From a virus, in the IMG/VR virus record IMGVR_UViG_3300035180_000306, positions 1-27,616 of that record: a DNA stretch of 27,616 bases. The stretch is one strand, 5' to 3'. Positions 15,701 to 24,424 of the stretch are shown here, one piece after another. The notes under the pieces are model-generated. The model did not search any database. It was not told where the DNA came from and worked only from the letters and a program-made list of their open reading frames with translations. The position numbers and the translations under genes are program-made. Numbering within the stretch: the stretch's first letter is position 1; the number at the start of each line of letters is the position of its first letter.

Positions 15701-16589
15701 CTTTGGTAAGGAAGGGGTGAACCATTACTACGCCATCATGACGGCCATCCAGGAGACCAAGAAAGAACTGGAGGCTCAAGCCGAAGCTGCCAAGGCTGTG
15801 GAAGAGAACTACCGCAAGGTGAAGGATCAAGCCGAGGACATCGCCAGTGGGGCGGAGGATGCCACCAACCAGATGGGAGAATGGGGTGACAGTGCTAACG
15901 CCGTGTCGGAAGCCTACCGTCGCATTCGCAAGGATGCCACTGCCGCCGCTACCGCCGCCAATGACTCCGCCCGCTCCTTTATAGACTCTGCATTGAGTAT
16001 CCAGGAAGAACTTCTGAATGCCCAGGGCAAGGAAGATGAGGCCACCAAGTTACGCTACTCGCAGCGCCAAAAGGAATTGGCCCTTGAGTACCAAATGCTT
16101 CAGGTCAAGATTCGTGCGGCCATTGTGACGGCTAAGGCAGCAGGGGTGAACACTGGGGACTTGGAGAAGTCTTTGGCGGATGCTTCCTCCGCATACCAGC
16201 AAGCTCAAAACGACCTGAAGGAACTGGAGCGTCTCGATCTCGAATCCATCAGCAAGAAGCGAGAAGAGGAGAAGAAGGCGGATGACGAAGCAAAGGCTCG
16301 TGCAGCAGAGGATGCCCGCAAGGCTGATGAAGACAAAAAGGCTGCTGCCGCTGAAGATACTGCCTCTAAGGTGAATGAACTCACGGTTGCGAGTCATGTG
16401 TCGAGGGCAGTTGACAACAGCATGAGCTACGTGCAATCAATTGCAAACGGATGTTCGCTGTCGGGTGGCTCCAGCAAGACGGTGACGGTAAACTTCACCC
16501 TCGGGAGTTCTAGTGTTCCGGTGCAGGTGGCGGAGGGTGATGAGACTCAGTTGCTTGACCTGCTCCAACGTGCAAGAGGTGTCGCATGA
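12702..16589 (+). CDS. Tail tape measure protein
   Basis: At 1295 residues this is the longest gene and is placed directly after the chaperone pair. Tape measures set tail length; at about 1.5 Å per residue this predicts a tail near 190 nm. It is mostly helical. Hydrophobic segments lie at about residues 83-100 (AKGAAVAFAGFVAVASM) and 445-490 (SLGLLVAGFADGL, MFAGLTVGFGAIANVIGDVVG), typical of regions thought to reach the host membrane. Residues ~560-760 contain loosely repeated 'DGK(L/I)SxE' units, and ~770-945 and ~1100-1225 are long coiled coils rich in Gln, Glu, Ala and Lys. No peptidase motif was noticed. Two 14-bp motif copies lie inside, both read as Gln-Ser-Ile-Ala. The gene overlaps the next by an ATGA junction. 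Confidence 0.93.
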   Translation: MASSNLQILVQAFVQGLDQLQQLGRQMSQVGVDAQQAGQSAGGAAQGFTAAGQGAANAGGQLAQFVAQGNEAAASFKSLIELAKGAAVAFAGFVAVASMKDAADISARNETLGVTLGIVGKNAGYTTEELAKYETEVKGLGITTSAARDSLIQMIQAGLQIGPVAAGGASQIALMARAAQDLAVVTGENSSSTLRRMITNIQQLDVVGLRFMGIVVNLEDATAKYAEKLGKTAGALTSTEKQQALLNAAMEKARGLQGAYEASLDTVGKKLSSMKRYQEEAASAIGNTLLPAYTVLVDAATAFLKKVQEIASGIAESGKVAQVLKDIMRGVLDFAGEITSALVGALQSIAPALESAFSKLQEAFKDIDLGGITEGFKTILGYAVDFGTAVVNAIGDAAPSIRLLVDAFGMVGSAIMDAVKEIFSFGEGMGDANAAGDLLSTLLQSLGLLVAGFADGLNAVKAVAEVMFAGLTVGFGAIANVIGDVVGLVSKDLGQAFKQVGDAAIEMGMKSAEAARKTFESFSTGETYVQKYADKLKELPAAHEADAEAAKKSADVKKEAFNQAEELVRKYTRAVNDGKLSGEAAATEFKNVTAEIATMAKEFDFTQKEVEQLNNKLQGSLDKSDKTAEAFKTLGTTASDFGKQTSAAGTRAVEAFNQLAQSGKLTSEELYRAFDKALNMETSIAGLTQFRQALDQAFKDGKISAEEYGSAVQLVGAKFDELLDKQLKAAHTKEDFKQLEDQVKALGDSGAISGQQVSSALEKIQEKASGAREEIQRLAQQQTALAEASTRLAKADLAATQANIEVQRAMNALIQAEIRFRQDGTELAQQELEAARLNVQLAEQREQLAQLQRQQESAAMDVLIAKQQLLNAEKEKELNIGNAIIAAKVDAAQKELESKQLVLEHTKQDVEAQQQNVIVTQAAAEQARVLADNMRDAADNTKKTAEAGNGVKGWVVDSSEQIATFTSDSVVQQFRQIGLSLEEASKRAYDLMGGMNAVVAFGKEGVNHYYAIMTAIQETKKELEAQAEAAKAVEENYRKVKDQAEDIASGAEDATNQMGEWGDSANAVSEAYRRIRKDATAAATAANDSARSFIDSALSIQEELLNAQGKEDEATKLRYSQRQKELALEYQMLQVKIRAAIVTAKAAGVNTGDLEKSLADASSAYQQAQNDLKELERLDLESISKKREEEKKADDEAKARAAEDARKADEDKKAAAAEDTASKVNELTVASHVSRAVDNSMSYVQSIANGCSLSGGSSKTVTVNFTLGSSSVPVQVAEGDETQLLDLLQRARGVA
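13738..13751 (+). repeat. 14-bp motif, copy 7 (inside tape measure gene)
   Basis: TGCAATCAATTGCA, read as TTG CAA TCA ATT GCA (Leu-Gln-Ser-Ile-Ala) near residue 346. Confidence 0.9.
16432..16445 (+). repeat. 14-bp motif, copy 8 (near the tape measure 3' end)
   Basis: TGCAATCAATTGCA, read as GTG CAA TCA ATT GCA (Val-Gln-Ser-Ile-Ala) near residue 1244, about 140 bp before the next gene starts. Confidence 0.9.
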
Positions 16590-16999
16590 GGTTGATAGAT
16601 CAAACGTCGCAGGCAGAAATCGCTCTGCCGGACGACATGCTGTGGGTGGATGAGTTCAAGTGGACGCCTGTGTCCTCGACGGGATCGTACTCCCTGGCGG
16701 GGTCACTCATCATCGAGCAAGGGGTGAAGCTGGCCGGGAGGCCGATTTCCTTGGAGCCCCCAGAGCCTGAAATGGCCTGGGTCTCCCGGGAAACGGTTGA
16801 CGCACTGAAAGAGGCCGCTGCGCTACCTGCCCGTAAGTTCAAGTTGGTGCTAGAATACCCCACTGATTCGCGGGAGTTTCTGGTGGTCTTTGCCCCTGAC
16901 ACCGATCCGATAGAAGCTCACCCGGTGAAGGGATTCCCGGAGCACACGCCTGATGCGTGGTTCCAAGTCAAACTCAAGTTCGTAGAGGTGCAACCGTGA
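16586..16999 (+). CDS. Small tail protein downstream of the tape measure
   Basis: This 137-residue strand-rich protein begins MRLIDQTSQAEIALPDDMLWVDEFKWTPV and contains SLAGSLIIEQGVKLAGRPISLEPPE and FKLVLEYPTDSREFLVVFAPDTDPIEAHPV. The pattern resembles tail-tip proteins found just after tape measure genes in several long-tailed phages, possibly a distal tail or tip adaptor protein; the exact role is inferred from position. It overlaps the tape measure stop by an ATGA junction and its own stop overlaps the next gene's GTG. Confidence 0.7.
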   Translation: MRLIDQTSQAEIALPDDMLWVDEFKWTPVSSTGSYSLAGSLIIEQGVKLAGRPISLEPPEPEMAWVSRETVDALKEAAALPARKFKLVLEYPTDSREFLVVFAPDTDPIEAHPVKGFPEHTPDAWFQVKLKFVEVQP

Positions 17000-19900
17000 C
17001 CATTCTAAGCGGAGACATCAAGCTCCTGAAGCCCCAGGTACTGCTCGACACCAGCGACGGTGGTGGAGCCATGACCGGCATCGAAGTTGTTGATGGGCAG
17101 TCGAACAACCTGTTCCCCGATGTGTCGGAACTTGACCGCACGTATGGCCGTATAGCAATGCGCAAGGCGTTTGCCGCCGTACTGACTAACAACACGGACA
17201 GCTATTACGGGGCGCATACCATCGTGAGTAGAATGCCTGACGACCCTAGGGTGAGCGTGAGCCTCTTCAGCACGGCTGACTGGTTCGACCGTCGCAGCAA
17301 CGCTCAAGACAAGATAGAACGCTACCTAGCACGCGGCCCGAAGTGGGCGGGGCATCTACTGGAAGTGCAACTGGAAGGGCAGCGTGCCATCCAGATAGCG
17401 GAGCGCACCCAGGACGAAGAGCCCAAGGTGGGCCAAGGTCTGGTGTTGGTTCAGGACGAAGGCAAACCGACCGAGTACGAGCAGTACGTCCGTGTGACCA
17501 AGGTGACTTCTGTGGAGCGTATTTTCACGGTTGGTAACAGGGACATTACCCGCAAGGTACTGACAGTGGAGATCAGTGACCCGTTGCGCTACAACTTTGA
17601 AGGCCCGACAGTAGAGCAGTTCGAGAATGGAAACCAGGGTAATGCTGTATGCCGAGATACCAACGTGGCGAACGCTGCCACTTACTACGGCATCAGCAAG
17701 CTGACGAACGCCGGGGCCCTCAACGACGCCAGTATTCAGGTGGATAGCATCTTCACGCAATTGGTGCCGTCCGCATCATCCGAGACACCGATGGTTGACC
17801 TGACGGCGGCAGGCATGAGTAGCCTGTATGTACCCGGCAACGACAACCAGATCACGGTGACGATCAACGCACCGATGTCGCCCAACACGAAGCTGTACGT
17901 GGGCAACTCCATAGTGCCCGGAACCTTCAGCATGAATGCTGGGGGCAACGTGGTGACGGATGTTGGTGGACTGCTGAAGTACAACGGTATCGAGATAGGC
18001 ACTATAGAGTACGATAAGGGGCTGTTGAACTGGAACGCCAACGCCTTCAGCCACAATGGAGGCAAGCAGGTGACGTTCAAGCCAGCAGCGGTGCCGAATC
18101 GCGTGGCCGACACTACTAGCATCAGCATAGTGCAGGACACCCGAGGGTACAACTATACGATCACGCTGCTGCCGGTGCCCATGCCGGGGTCTCTGTCGGT
18201 TAGCTACATGTCTCAGGGCAAGGTGTACTACCTGTACGACCGTGGTGACGGGGTGCTGAAGGGCTCCGACGCCGCCTTTGGCACGGGCTCGATCAACTAT
18301 GCGACAGGATCGGTGATCCTGACCACGGGTGCTCTACCTGATGCTGACTCGGAGGTCATCTTCGCCTGGGGCAAAAAAGTGACCACATTCGCTCGTGCGG
18401 ACATGGTGGTTGCACCTTCGTACTTTGAGTTCACACTAACCCACCCCGCCATCGCTCCCGGTCAAGTGCAGATCGCTTGGACTGTGAACGGCATCGCCAA
18501 GACCGCCACCGATGACGGCAACGGTAACTTGACCGGGGATGCAACTGGCACGGTGAACTATGGATCGGGGAAGGTAAAGCTGATTCCCAGTCAACTGGTG
18601 CAGAAGGGAACCGAGTTCACGATCAACTACCAGTGGGGGCCACCCAATGAGCAACGGTTCGACATGCCAACGCGGGACAGCAACGGCAACGTGTCCATCG
18701 TGCTACCCGACATGGGTGGGGCAGTAATCCCCAAGTCAGTGGAACTGGTTTGGAACGTCAACATCGTAGACAGTCCTCTGCTTGACACCGAGTATCAGCA
18801 GGTCATTTCCAGTATCTGGAACCCTCCTCCGCCTTGGATGCTAAGAGACCCACTGGTGCAGGGCTTCGACAATGGTGATAGCACGATTCGCCGTGCTGAT
18901 GGCTCGGTGAACCCTGGAACGATTAACTACGCCACTCGCCAGATCACGTTCCTGCCGGATTTCAACGTCAAGATTCCCCGCCCGGAATGGAACAACGTGC
19001 TGATGGGAACCATCACGCAGAATACTGTCGTCACGCAGAATAATATGTGGGGCAGGGGCAATATCACCACGGTGATCGGCAACTACCGTCGAGTAATGAC
19101 TCTCACGGAAGTGAACACGGTTGCCACCATGCCTATTGATGAGAAGGGCTACGTGATAGTAAAGTGGCGCACCTCTGCTGGGGCCACCGCAGTCACCGAG
19201 ACCTTCACCGGCAATGAGATCGTCTTCGATCTGACCCCCGGCTACGCCGAGGACATCTTGCAAGGCTCCACCCGGTTCGTATGCGGAGGCCTGACCTATA
19301 TCGACCGCCTGGGGAGTCTGTACCACAGTATTGACCCCTCGAACGGCTCTGGTACGGCTGCTGGCAGTATTCAGTACCAGTCGGGGAAGGTGACGCTGGA
19401 CTCTTGGCAACCCGGGCAGCCGAACAGTCTGACCCTGCAAGCACTGGTGACGGAAGTGGACATGGACTCGGTAGACGAGGTGGTGTTCCGCATCCCCATA
19501 GCTCCGGTGCGTCCCGGTTCGGTGCAGATTCGTGCTGTGCCTATTATGGGCGGCCAACAGGTATCGGTGACGGCGGACGCTCAAGGTAAGATCAGCGGCA
19601 ACGGCATGATAGGCTCCGTCGATTACGTGAGCGGCGTGGTTCGGATCAAGTTCGGTGTGAAGCGCACGGTGGATGCTTCTGTGACTTCGCAGTCCTGGTT
19701 TGTGGCCGATGCTGTATTCACTGAGGATTCTGTCCAGAAGATCATCGAGCCCAAGCCGGTATACCCGGATTCGATACGCTACAACGCTGTTGGCTTCACG
19801 TACCTGCCTCTGTCGGCCAGCATCCTGGGTCTCGATCCGGTGCGCTTGCCCAGTGATGGCCGGGTGCCGATTTTCCGCATGTCGGACGTGGTGGTGGTTC

Positions 19901-20682
19901 ACAACACCCAGACGGTGGCCTTCCCGATAGGCGCTGGTGTTGGTGCCACGCTGGATGTGGGCCGTGTCCGCCTGAGCTATATAAAGGTGTACGATGCCAA
20001 CGGCCAGCCACTTGACCCCAACATGTACAATGTGGACTTGGATGCCGGTATAGTAACGCTGAAGTCGAACTTCGTACTGGGAACCCTGACGGAGCCGCTG
20101 GTAGCCGAGCATCGAATAGAAGACATGGCGGTGGTAACGGACGTGCAGATCAATGGTCGCCTGTCTCTGAACCGCCCGCTGACCCATGCCTTCCCTGCGA
20201 ACTCGTCCTATGCCTCCAGTGCTCTGGTGATCACGGATATGCAGGCCCGAGCTTACGGCAAGTTCAGTCAGGAGTCATGGACGAATGCGTGGGCTGACGC
20301 CATCATAGGCAATCCGATATTGGCGCAGTACAACGATGTCCAGTACCCGATCACGGTCTCGAATCGTGGCTCTGCTGAGGAGAAGTGGGCTATCATCTTC
20401 ACCTCGAACACTGCGTTCCGAGTGGTTGGACAGAGTCTTGGTCAGATAGCAACGGGGGACATCAACAGTGATTGTGCCCCGGTGAATCCTGCGACCAATG
20501 CGCCGTACTTCACGATCCGGGCCCTTGGGTGGGGAGGTGGTTGGTCGGCTGGAAACGTGCTACGCTTCAACACCGCTGGTGCGAACTATCCGATTTGGAT
20601 GGCCCGCACGGTGCTGCAAGGCCCAGCTACCGCGCTCAACGATAGCTTCCAAATCCAAATCCGTGGTGACATCGACCGCTGA
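16996..20682 (+). CDS. Large tail tip protein with repeated beta domains
   Basis: This is a 1228-residue structural protein in the tail tip region. The first ~220 residues look like a tail-associated domain (SELDRTYGRIAMRKAFAAV, YGAHTIVSRMPDDPRVSVSLFS). The rest is a string of beta-rich units, each carrying a 'G(S/T)(I/V)xYxxGxV' signature. I place six: near residues 335 (GTIEYDKGLL), 431 (GSINYATGSV), 518 (GTVNYGSGKV), 641 (GTINYATRQI), 790 (GSIQYQSGKV) and 873 (GSVDYVSGVV). Several are preceded by 'DGxGxLxG'-like turns. Such repeats suggest stacked immunoglobulin-like modules for host contact or tip assembly. The frame is open from 16957, but GTG 16996 is preferred: GAGG lies upstream and GTGA overlaps the preceding stop. 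It could be a hub, a central fibre, or a fused tip protein. Confidence 0.78.
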   Translation: MTILSGDIKLLKPQVLLDTSDGGGAMTGIEVVDGQSNNLFPDVSELDRTYGRIAMRKAFAAVLTNNTDSYYGAHTIVSRMPDDPRVSVSLFSTADWFDRRSNAQDKIERYLARGPKWAGHLLEVQLEGQRAIQIAERTQDEEPKVGQGLVLVQDEGKPTEYEQYVRVTKVTSVERIFTVGNRDITRKVLTVEISDPLRYNFEGPTVEQFENGNQGNAVCRDTNVANAATYYGISKLTNAGALNDASIQVDSIFTQLVPSASSETPMVDLTAAGMSSLYVPGNDNQITVTINAPMSPNTKLYVGNSIVPGTFSMNAGGNVVTDVGGLLKYNGIEIGTIEYDKGLLNWNANAFSHNGGKQVTFKPAAVPNRVADTTSISIVQDTRGYNYTITLLPVPMPGSLSVSYMSQGKVYYLYDRGDGVLKGSDAAFGTGSINYATGSVILTTGALPDADSEVIFAWGKKVTTFARADMVVAPSYFEFTLTHPAIAPGQVQIAWTVNGIAKTATDDGNGNLTGDATGTVNYGSGKVKLIPSQLVQKGTEFTINYQWGPPNEQRFDMPTRDSNGNVSIVLPDMGGAVIPKSVELVWNVNIVDSPLLDTEYQQVISSIWNPPPPWMLRDPLVQGFDNGDSTIRRADGSVNPGTINYATRQITFLPDFNVKIPRPEWNNVLMGTITQNTVVTQNNMWGRGNITTVIGNYRRVMTLTEVNTVATMPIDEKGYVIVKWRTSAGATAVTETFTGNEIVFDLTPGYAEDILQGSTRFVCGGLTYIDRLGSLYHSIDPSNGSGTAAGSIQYQSGKVTLDSWQPGQPNSLTLQALVTEVDMDSVDEVVFRIPIAPVRPGSVQIRAVPIMGGQQVSVTADAQGKISGNGMIGSVDYVSGVVRIKFGVKRTVDASVTSQSWFVADAVFTEDSVQKIIEPKPVYPDSIRYNAVGFTYLPLSASILGLDPVRLPSDGRVPIFRMSDVVVVHNTQTVAFPIGAGVGATLDVGRVRLSYIKVYDANGQPLDPNMYNVDLDAGIVTLKSNFVLGTLTEPLVAEHRIEDMAVVTDVQINGRLSLNRPLTHAFPANSSYASSALVITDMQARAYGKFSQESWTNAWADAIIGNPILAQYNDVQYPITVSNRGSAEEKWAIIFTSNTAFRVVGQSLGQIATGDINSDCAPVNPATNAPYFTIRALGWGGGWSAGNVLRFNTAGANYPIWMARTVLQGPATALNDSFQIQIRGDIDR

Positions 20683-20685
20683 TCC

Positions 20686-20699
20686 TGCAATCAATTGCA
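20686..20699 (+). repeat. 14-bp motif, copy 9 (between two tail genes)
   Basis: TGCAATCAATTGCA, 4 bp after the stop of the 1228-residue protein gene and just before the TTAGGAG ribosome binding site of the next gene. Flanking C and G extend the possible RNA stem to CTGCAA/TTGCAG around a TCAA loop. I see no convincing promoter here. Confidence 0.9.
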
Positions 20700-20717
20700 G
20701 AACTTAGGAGAAAAGAC

Positions 20718-21983
20718 ATGGCATTGTATCCCATCAAGTGGTTTCACTCTGGTATGCAGGGGGCCCCTGCCCTTGTGAACTCCTGGGGAGACCTCACAGC
20801 CCTCTTGGACGCTGTTCTTGTGAACGGCTTCAACTTGAAGGCCATTGACTCACTGACCTTCACAGGGGGAATCGCAACGGCCACTATCAGCTCGGGCCAT
20901 CTGTATCAGGTTGATCAGGTGCTGCTACTGTCTGGGGCGGAGCAGCCTCAGTACAATGGAGAACTGAGGGTGCTGTCCACCACGGCGACCACCTTCACTT
21001 TTGCGGTTGATGGTACGCCTCAGAGTCCTGCAACTACCCAAAGCAGCCTTCAAGTGAAGGTGGCCCCCCTTGGATTCCAGATTGCGTTCACCGGCACCAA
21101 CAAGCGAGTGTACCGTAGCCAGAACATCAATGGCCCCCGCACCTTCCTTCGAGTGGACAACTCTCTCGACCCGGTGTATACGACTACGTATGCCAAGTAC
21201 GCGAAGGTGACGATTGCTGAGGCGATGACCGACATCGACACCTTCGGCTCAGGAGGTCGTGCCCCTTACGATGTGTCTTCCCCGACGAAAAATGAGGTGG
21301 GCACAGGTTCCGGGGTATCGGCTGTGAACGGCTGGTATAAGTGGATTTATGCCATGTATTCCACCGCAGACTACAGTGGTGATGGCGGTGCGGTGACGAA
21401 ATCCTGGCAGATTGTTGGGGATGATAGGGGGTTCTACCTGTTCAATCGTTTGGATAACTCGTACTGGAACACACAGTACGCATTTCAGGAGATCGTGTCC
21501 TTCAAGAGTGGGGACGCCTACCCGACGATGCTGGCGGCCCATGACGCCAATTACCCTGCCAATGGTGCATGGAAGAATTACCCCGATGACAGGTGCAATC
21601 TTGACCGCACGGGGGACAGTGTTGGCAAGGTCATGATGCGCAACTATACGCAAGCTGGGAACTACATCAACGTGTGGACGCAGACCATGAATTTTTCAAA
21701 TTCTCAGCTTGTCTCTGGGAGAACTGGCAACGTGCCTTGGCCGAACGGCCCAGACTTCTCGCTGATCCTGACTCCGGTATACATCATGGAGCCAGGGGGG
21801 CACGTTCGTGGGCAGCTTCCAGGCATGTACTACACGCCCCACAACCAGCCGTACCCACACCTGTCGATTGTGCAGAACGTTACACAACTCCCTGGCCGCA
21901 AGTTTCTGGTGATTGCCAGTAACTACTCCAGTGAGGGAGGTACTCCCAGAGTGTTCTTCGACATCACCGGCCCTTGGAGGTAA
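20718..21983 (+). CDS. Tail structural protein, 421 residues
   Basis: A 421-residue protein beginning MALYPIKWFHSGMQGAPAL, followed by AGSANS-free, strand-rich sequence with ATISSGHLYQVDQVLLLSGA and FTFAVDGTP. The middle and end are rich in aromatic residues (YWNTQYAFQEIVSFK, GMYYTPHNQPYPH, ITGPWR). I associate the N-terminal pattern with tail tip genes of long-tailed phages but cannot give a specific function. The start has TTAGGAG about 7 bases upstream. It is separated from the preceding gene by 35 bp that hold motif copy 9 and is followed 3 bp later by the next gene. Confidence 0.75.
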   Translation: MALYPIKWFHSGMQGAPALVNSWGDLTALLDAVLVNGFNLKAIDSLTFTGGIATATISSGHLYQVDQVLLLSGAEQPQYNGELRVLSTTATTFTFAVDGTPQSPATTQSSLQVKVAPLGFQIAFTGTNKRVYRSQNINGPRTFLRVDNSLDPVYTTTYAKYAKVTIAEAMTDIDTFGSGGRAPYDVSSPTKNEVGTGSGVSAVNGWYKWIYAMYSTADYSGDGGAVTKSWQIVGDDRGFYLFNRLDNSYWNTQYAFQEIVSFKSGDAYPTMLAAHDANYPANGAWKNYPDDRCNLDRTGDSVGKVMMRNYTQAGNYINVWTQTMNFSNSQLVSGRTGNVPWPNGPDFSLILTPVYIMEPGGHVRGQLPGMYYTPHNQPYPHLSIVQNVTQLPGRKFLVIASNYSSEGGTPRVFFDITGPWR

Positions 21984-21986
21984 TTC

Positions 21987-24002
21987 ATGGCTGCACACCG
22001 CTATTGGCGGTTATACTTCACCACGTCCACGAATGGCACTAACGGTGACATTTGGCTGGACGAGGTGGAGTTTCAAGACCGCTTCGGTAAAAAGTTGTCC
22101 ACTGGAGGAGTACCCTCTGCAAGTAGTGAGTACAGTGGATCGTACCCAGTGGCTCAGGCATTCGATGATACCCTGAATACGTATGGGTGGTCTTCTGCAC
22201 AGGGTGCTTTCCCAGCTTGGATTGCCTACGACCACGGTTATGCTGTAGATGTAAAGCAGGTGAAGATCAACCTGCCGGAACAGGCGTCTGCCTACGATGA
22301 ACTGCCAATATTGGGGGACATCCAGGTTCAGTGGTCGGACAACGGTTCCACCTGGAAAACGATTAGGCTGTCTGCGACGCTTGGCTCTGTCGTTATTGGT
22401 GGTGTTGTGCTACTGACTTTGGAGGAAGAGCACTGCTATTGGAGAGCCCTTTTTACCGATGTGAGTGGAGGAGTTAGCGCCAGTAATAGCTTGTGGGTTG
22501 AGGAACTGACCTTCTTCAATGCCTCTGCCGTGGATGTGTCTGTCGGTGGAACCCCGATTGAGAGTGGCCACTACTCGACCTACACTGCTGCCCAAGCCTT
22601 CGACAAGACCATAACCACTGACGGAGGGTGGGCGGGGCCCCGAAATACGAACCCTGTGTGGATTGGCTATCAGACAAGTGATCCTGTGAACGTGTCCAGG
22701 GTGGACATAGCTATCACGGACAACGCTGCTGTGGTAGATCAGAGACCTGTGACTGGGGCCGTGTACATCCAGTGGTCTGATGACGGCACTGCCTGGACTG
22801 ATATGACTATCATTGGGCAGAGCCAAGGGTATGTGCAGGGCCAGGTCACTACGCTGTCGGTTGTATACCCGGTGAACACCTCGGATACCACGACGCCGTT
22901 CCTATTACCCAAGATGGGGTCAGGAAACACCGCGACATTTACCAATGGTGCCTTCACTGTGACAAAGGATGGTAGCCCTTGGGTTGACGGGGGGGCCGAC
23001 ACCTTTGACGCCACCACTGGCTTGCAATTGATTGCAGCCGGTACTGAGCCCCCCCAGTACCCTAGCAACTCTGGTTGGACGATGATTGGTGGAACTAGCT
23101 ATGTTGGGCCGGACGGGGGAGTCTCGTTTTCATTGCAGTTAGCGGGTTCCCTTGGGGTAGAAGCTGGGGTGTACTCTGGATGGGTGAATGCCGGTATTTT
23201 TGCTTTGGAGATTGAACTAGGAGCCACGCCTGACTATCCCGCCTATCTGAGATTCGGGTTCAACACCGGATATGACAACGGTTCGCCAAGAACGACAACT
23301 ACTCGAACGTTCACGATTGGCTCTAACTCTTATGAATTGAAGACGTTTAGTTGTTCATACGGGGCGAAAGATGCCTTCACCAACGGAGAGACCCAGGTGA
23401 CTGTCACAGTGGTTCCATACCTTCGCAGCCAGAACTTGGCAGGGGCTAATCCCTCTGAGATGCTCGGCAGTGGTGATGACTTCGATATTCGGGTGCTACT
23501 GAGTCGTGGCTGTACTGTGTACATCCAGTGGGGCAAGGGAACGGTAGATCAGGTTCAAGACTGGATTATTGCCGATTTGGTTGAGTCCCTTGGGTTCACT
23601 TCGGCCCCGCACTCACGGGTGTTCCCACGGGCAACCAAGCCTTCGGTACGGCTCATGACCTCTCGCTTCAATATGCCGGTTGGAGGCCAGAATTTTACCG
23701 GATACGGGGCACCCCCCAATTCCAAGTTGATGCTGCAAGTCCTTGCTAGGAAGAACGCATACATCCTGACCAATAGCTCGCTTGGAAAGATTGAGGGCCT
23801 CGTGACCATCGAGAACATTCCAGCCGCCCGTAGGGTTCGTTTGTACGACAAGTACAATGGTCAGTACCTAGCGGAAACCTTCAGTGGTAATGACGGTAAG
23901 TTCTACTTCGAGAACCTAGACCCATTCCGCGAGTATTTTGCGGTGGCTTTTGATCACACCCGCATGTACAACGCGGTTATCAGCGATATGTTGGTGCCCT
24001 GA
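21987..24002 (+). CDS. Tail adhesion-type protein with two discoidin-like domains
   Basis: This 671-residue protein has two related N-terminal domains that resemble F5/8 type C (discoidin, galactose-binding) folds. The first starts near HRYWRLYFTT (residue 4) and runs through GYAVDVKQVKINLP and DIQVQWSDNGSTWKTI; the second starts near HCYWRALFTD (residue 149) and runs through DPVNVSRVDIAITD and AVYIQWSDDGTAWTDM. They look like a tandem duplication. A middle region (about 290-590) is beta-rich with a jellyroll-like feel. Residues ~600-671 are a small beta sandwich (KIEGLVTIENIPAARRVRLYD, FSGNDGKFYFENLDP) like carboxypeptidase regulatory domains. Binding of host surface sugars is an inference from the fold. 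The stop overlaps the next gene (TGATG). Confidence 0.8.
   Translation: MAAHRYWRLYFTTSTNGTNGDIWLDEVEFQDRFGKKLSTGGVPSASSEYSGSYPVAQAFDDTLNTYGWSSAQGAFPAWIAYDHGYAVDVKQVKINLPEQASAYDELPILGDIQVQWSDNGSTWKTIRLSATLGSVVIGGVVLLTLEEEHCYWRALFTDVSGGVSASNSLWVEELTFFNASAVDVSVGGTPIESGHYSTYTAAQAFDKTITTDGGWAGPRNTNPVWIGYQTSDPVNVSRVDIAITDNAAVVDQRPVTGAVYIQWSDDGTAWTDMTIIGQSQGYVQGQVTTLSVVYPVNTSDTTTPFLLPKMGSGNTATFTNGAFTVTKDGSPWVDGGADTFDATTGLQLIAAGTEPPQYPSNSGWTMIGGTSYVGPDGGVSFSLQLAGSLGVEAGVYSGWVNAGIFALEIELGATPDYPAYLRFGFNTGYDNGSPRTTTTRTFTIGSNSYELKTFSCSYGAKDAFTNGETQVTVTVVPYLRSQNLAGANPSEMLGSGDDFDIRVLLSRGCTVYIQWGKGTVDQVQDWIIADLVESLGFTSAPHSRVFPRATKPSVRLMTSRFNMPVGGQNFTGYGAPPNSKLMLQVLARKNAYILTNSSLGKIEGLVTIENIPAARRVRLYDKYNGQYLAETFSGNDGKFYFENLDPFREYFAVAFDHTRMYNAVISDMLVP
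23023..23036 (-). repeat. 14-bp motif, copy 10 (inside discoidin-like gene, reverse)
   Basis: TGCAATTGATTGCA, read as TTG CAA TTG ATT GCA (Leu-Gln-Leu-Ile-Ala), the same peptide as copy 2 in the portal gene. Confidence 0.9.
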
Positions 24003-24412
24003 TGTTCAGCATGAGTTCAGCGGTTATCAGTGACCGGCTACAAGCACTGACTCGAAGAATTGACTCTGGTGGGCAAGCAGGGAAGCTGAAGCTGTACACG
24101 CTCCCAAGGCCAGCCCCCGGTCAGCCAGCAGGGGCTGCGGTGCTACTAGCAGAGCTTTCGTTCAAATACCCCAGTATGGATGTGGTGGTTGGTAAGGTGC
24201 TGACCATGAGGACACCGGATACCTCACTGGCACAGGTGACGGGGGAAGTAGGATGGGGGAGAATAGAGTCCAGTGTTGGTGAGTGGGTAGCTGACGGGGA
24301 TGTTGGCATCACTGGAGACGCCGACAAGGAGTTCCTGATTGACGGGGGTTCTACTCTGATCTACGCAGGAGGAGAAATCAGTGTTTCTGTGGCCCAGCTA
24401 CAGGAGCCATAA
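24002..24412 (+). CDS. Hypothetical tail protein, 136 residues
   Basis: A 136-residue protein of unknown family. It is strand-rich, with LKLYTLPRPAPGQPAGAAVLLAEL, DVVVGKVLTMRTPD and GEISVSVAQLQEP. The pattern of short strands with Gly turns fits a small tail tip or fibre-attached domain. It starts in a TGATG junction with the preceding gene; ATG 24011 is an alternative start three codons on. Confidence 0.7.
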   Translation: MFSMSSAVISDRLQALTRRIDSGGQAGKLKLYTLPRPAPGQPAGAAVLLAELSFKYPSMDVVVGKVLTMRTPDTSLAQVTGEVGWGRIESSVGEWVADGDVGITGDADKEFLIDGGSTLIYAGGEISVSVAQLQEP

Positions 24413-24424
24413 TGGAGAAGAGTC

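Noticed and set aside
14163-15830. Long antisense frame of 555 codons opposite the tape measure gene
   Set aside because: It lies fully opposite a certain gene with strong codon bias, has a Leu/Gly/Arg-rich low-complexity composition and no ribosome binding site or neighbours on that strand.
18841-20187. Antisense frame of 448 codons opposite the large tail tip protein
   Set aside because: His/Arg/Tyr-rich shadow of the sense gene with no supporting signals; no other gene is on the minus strand.
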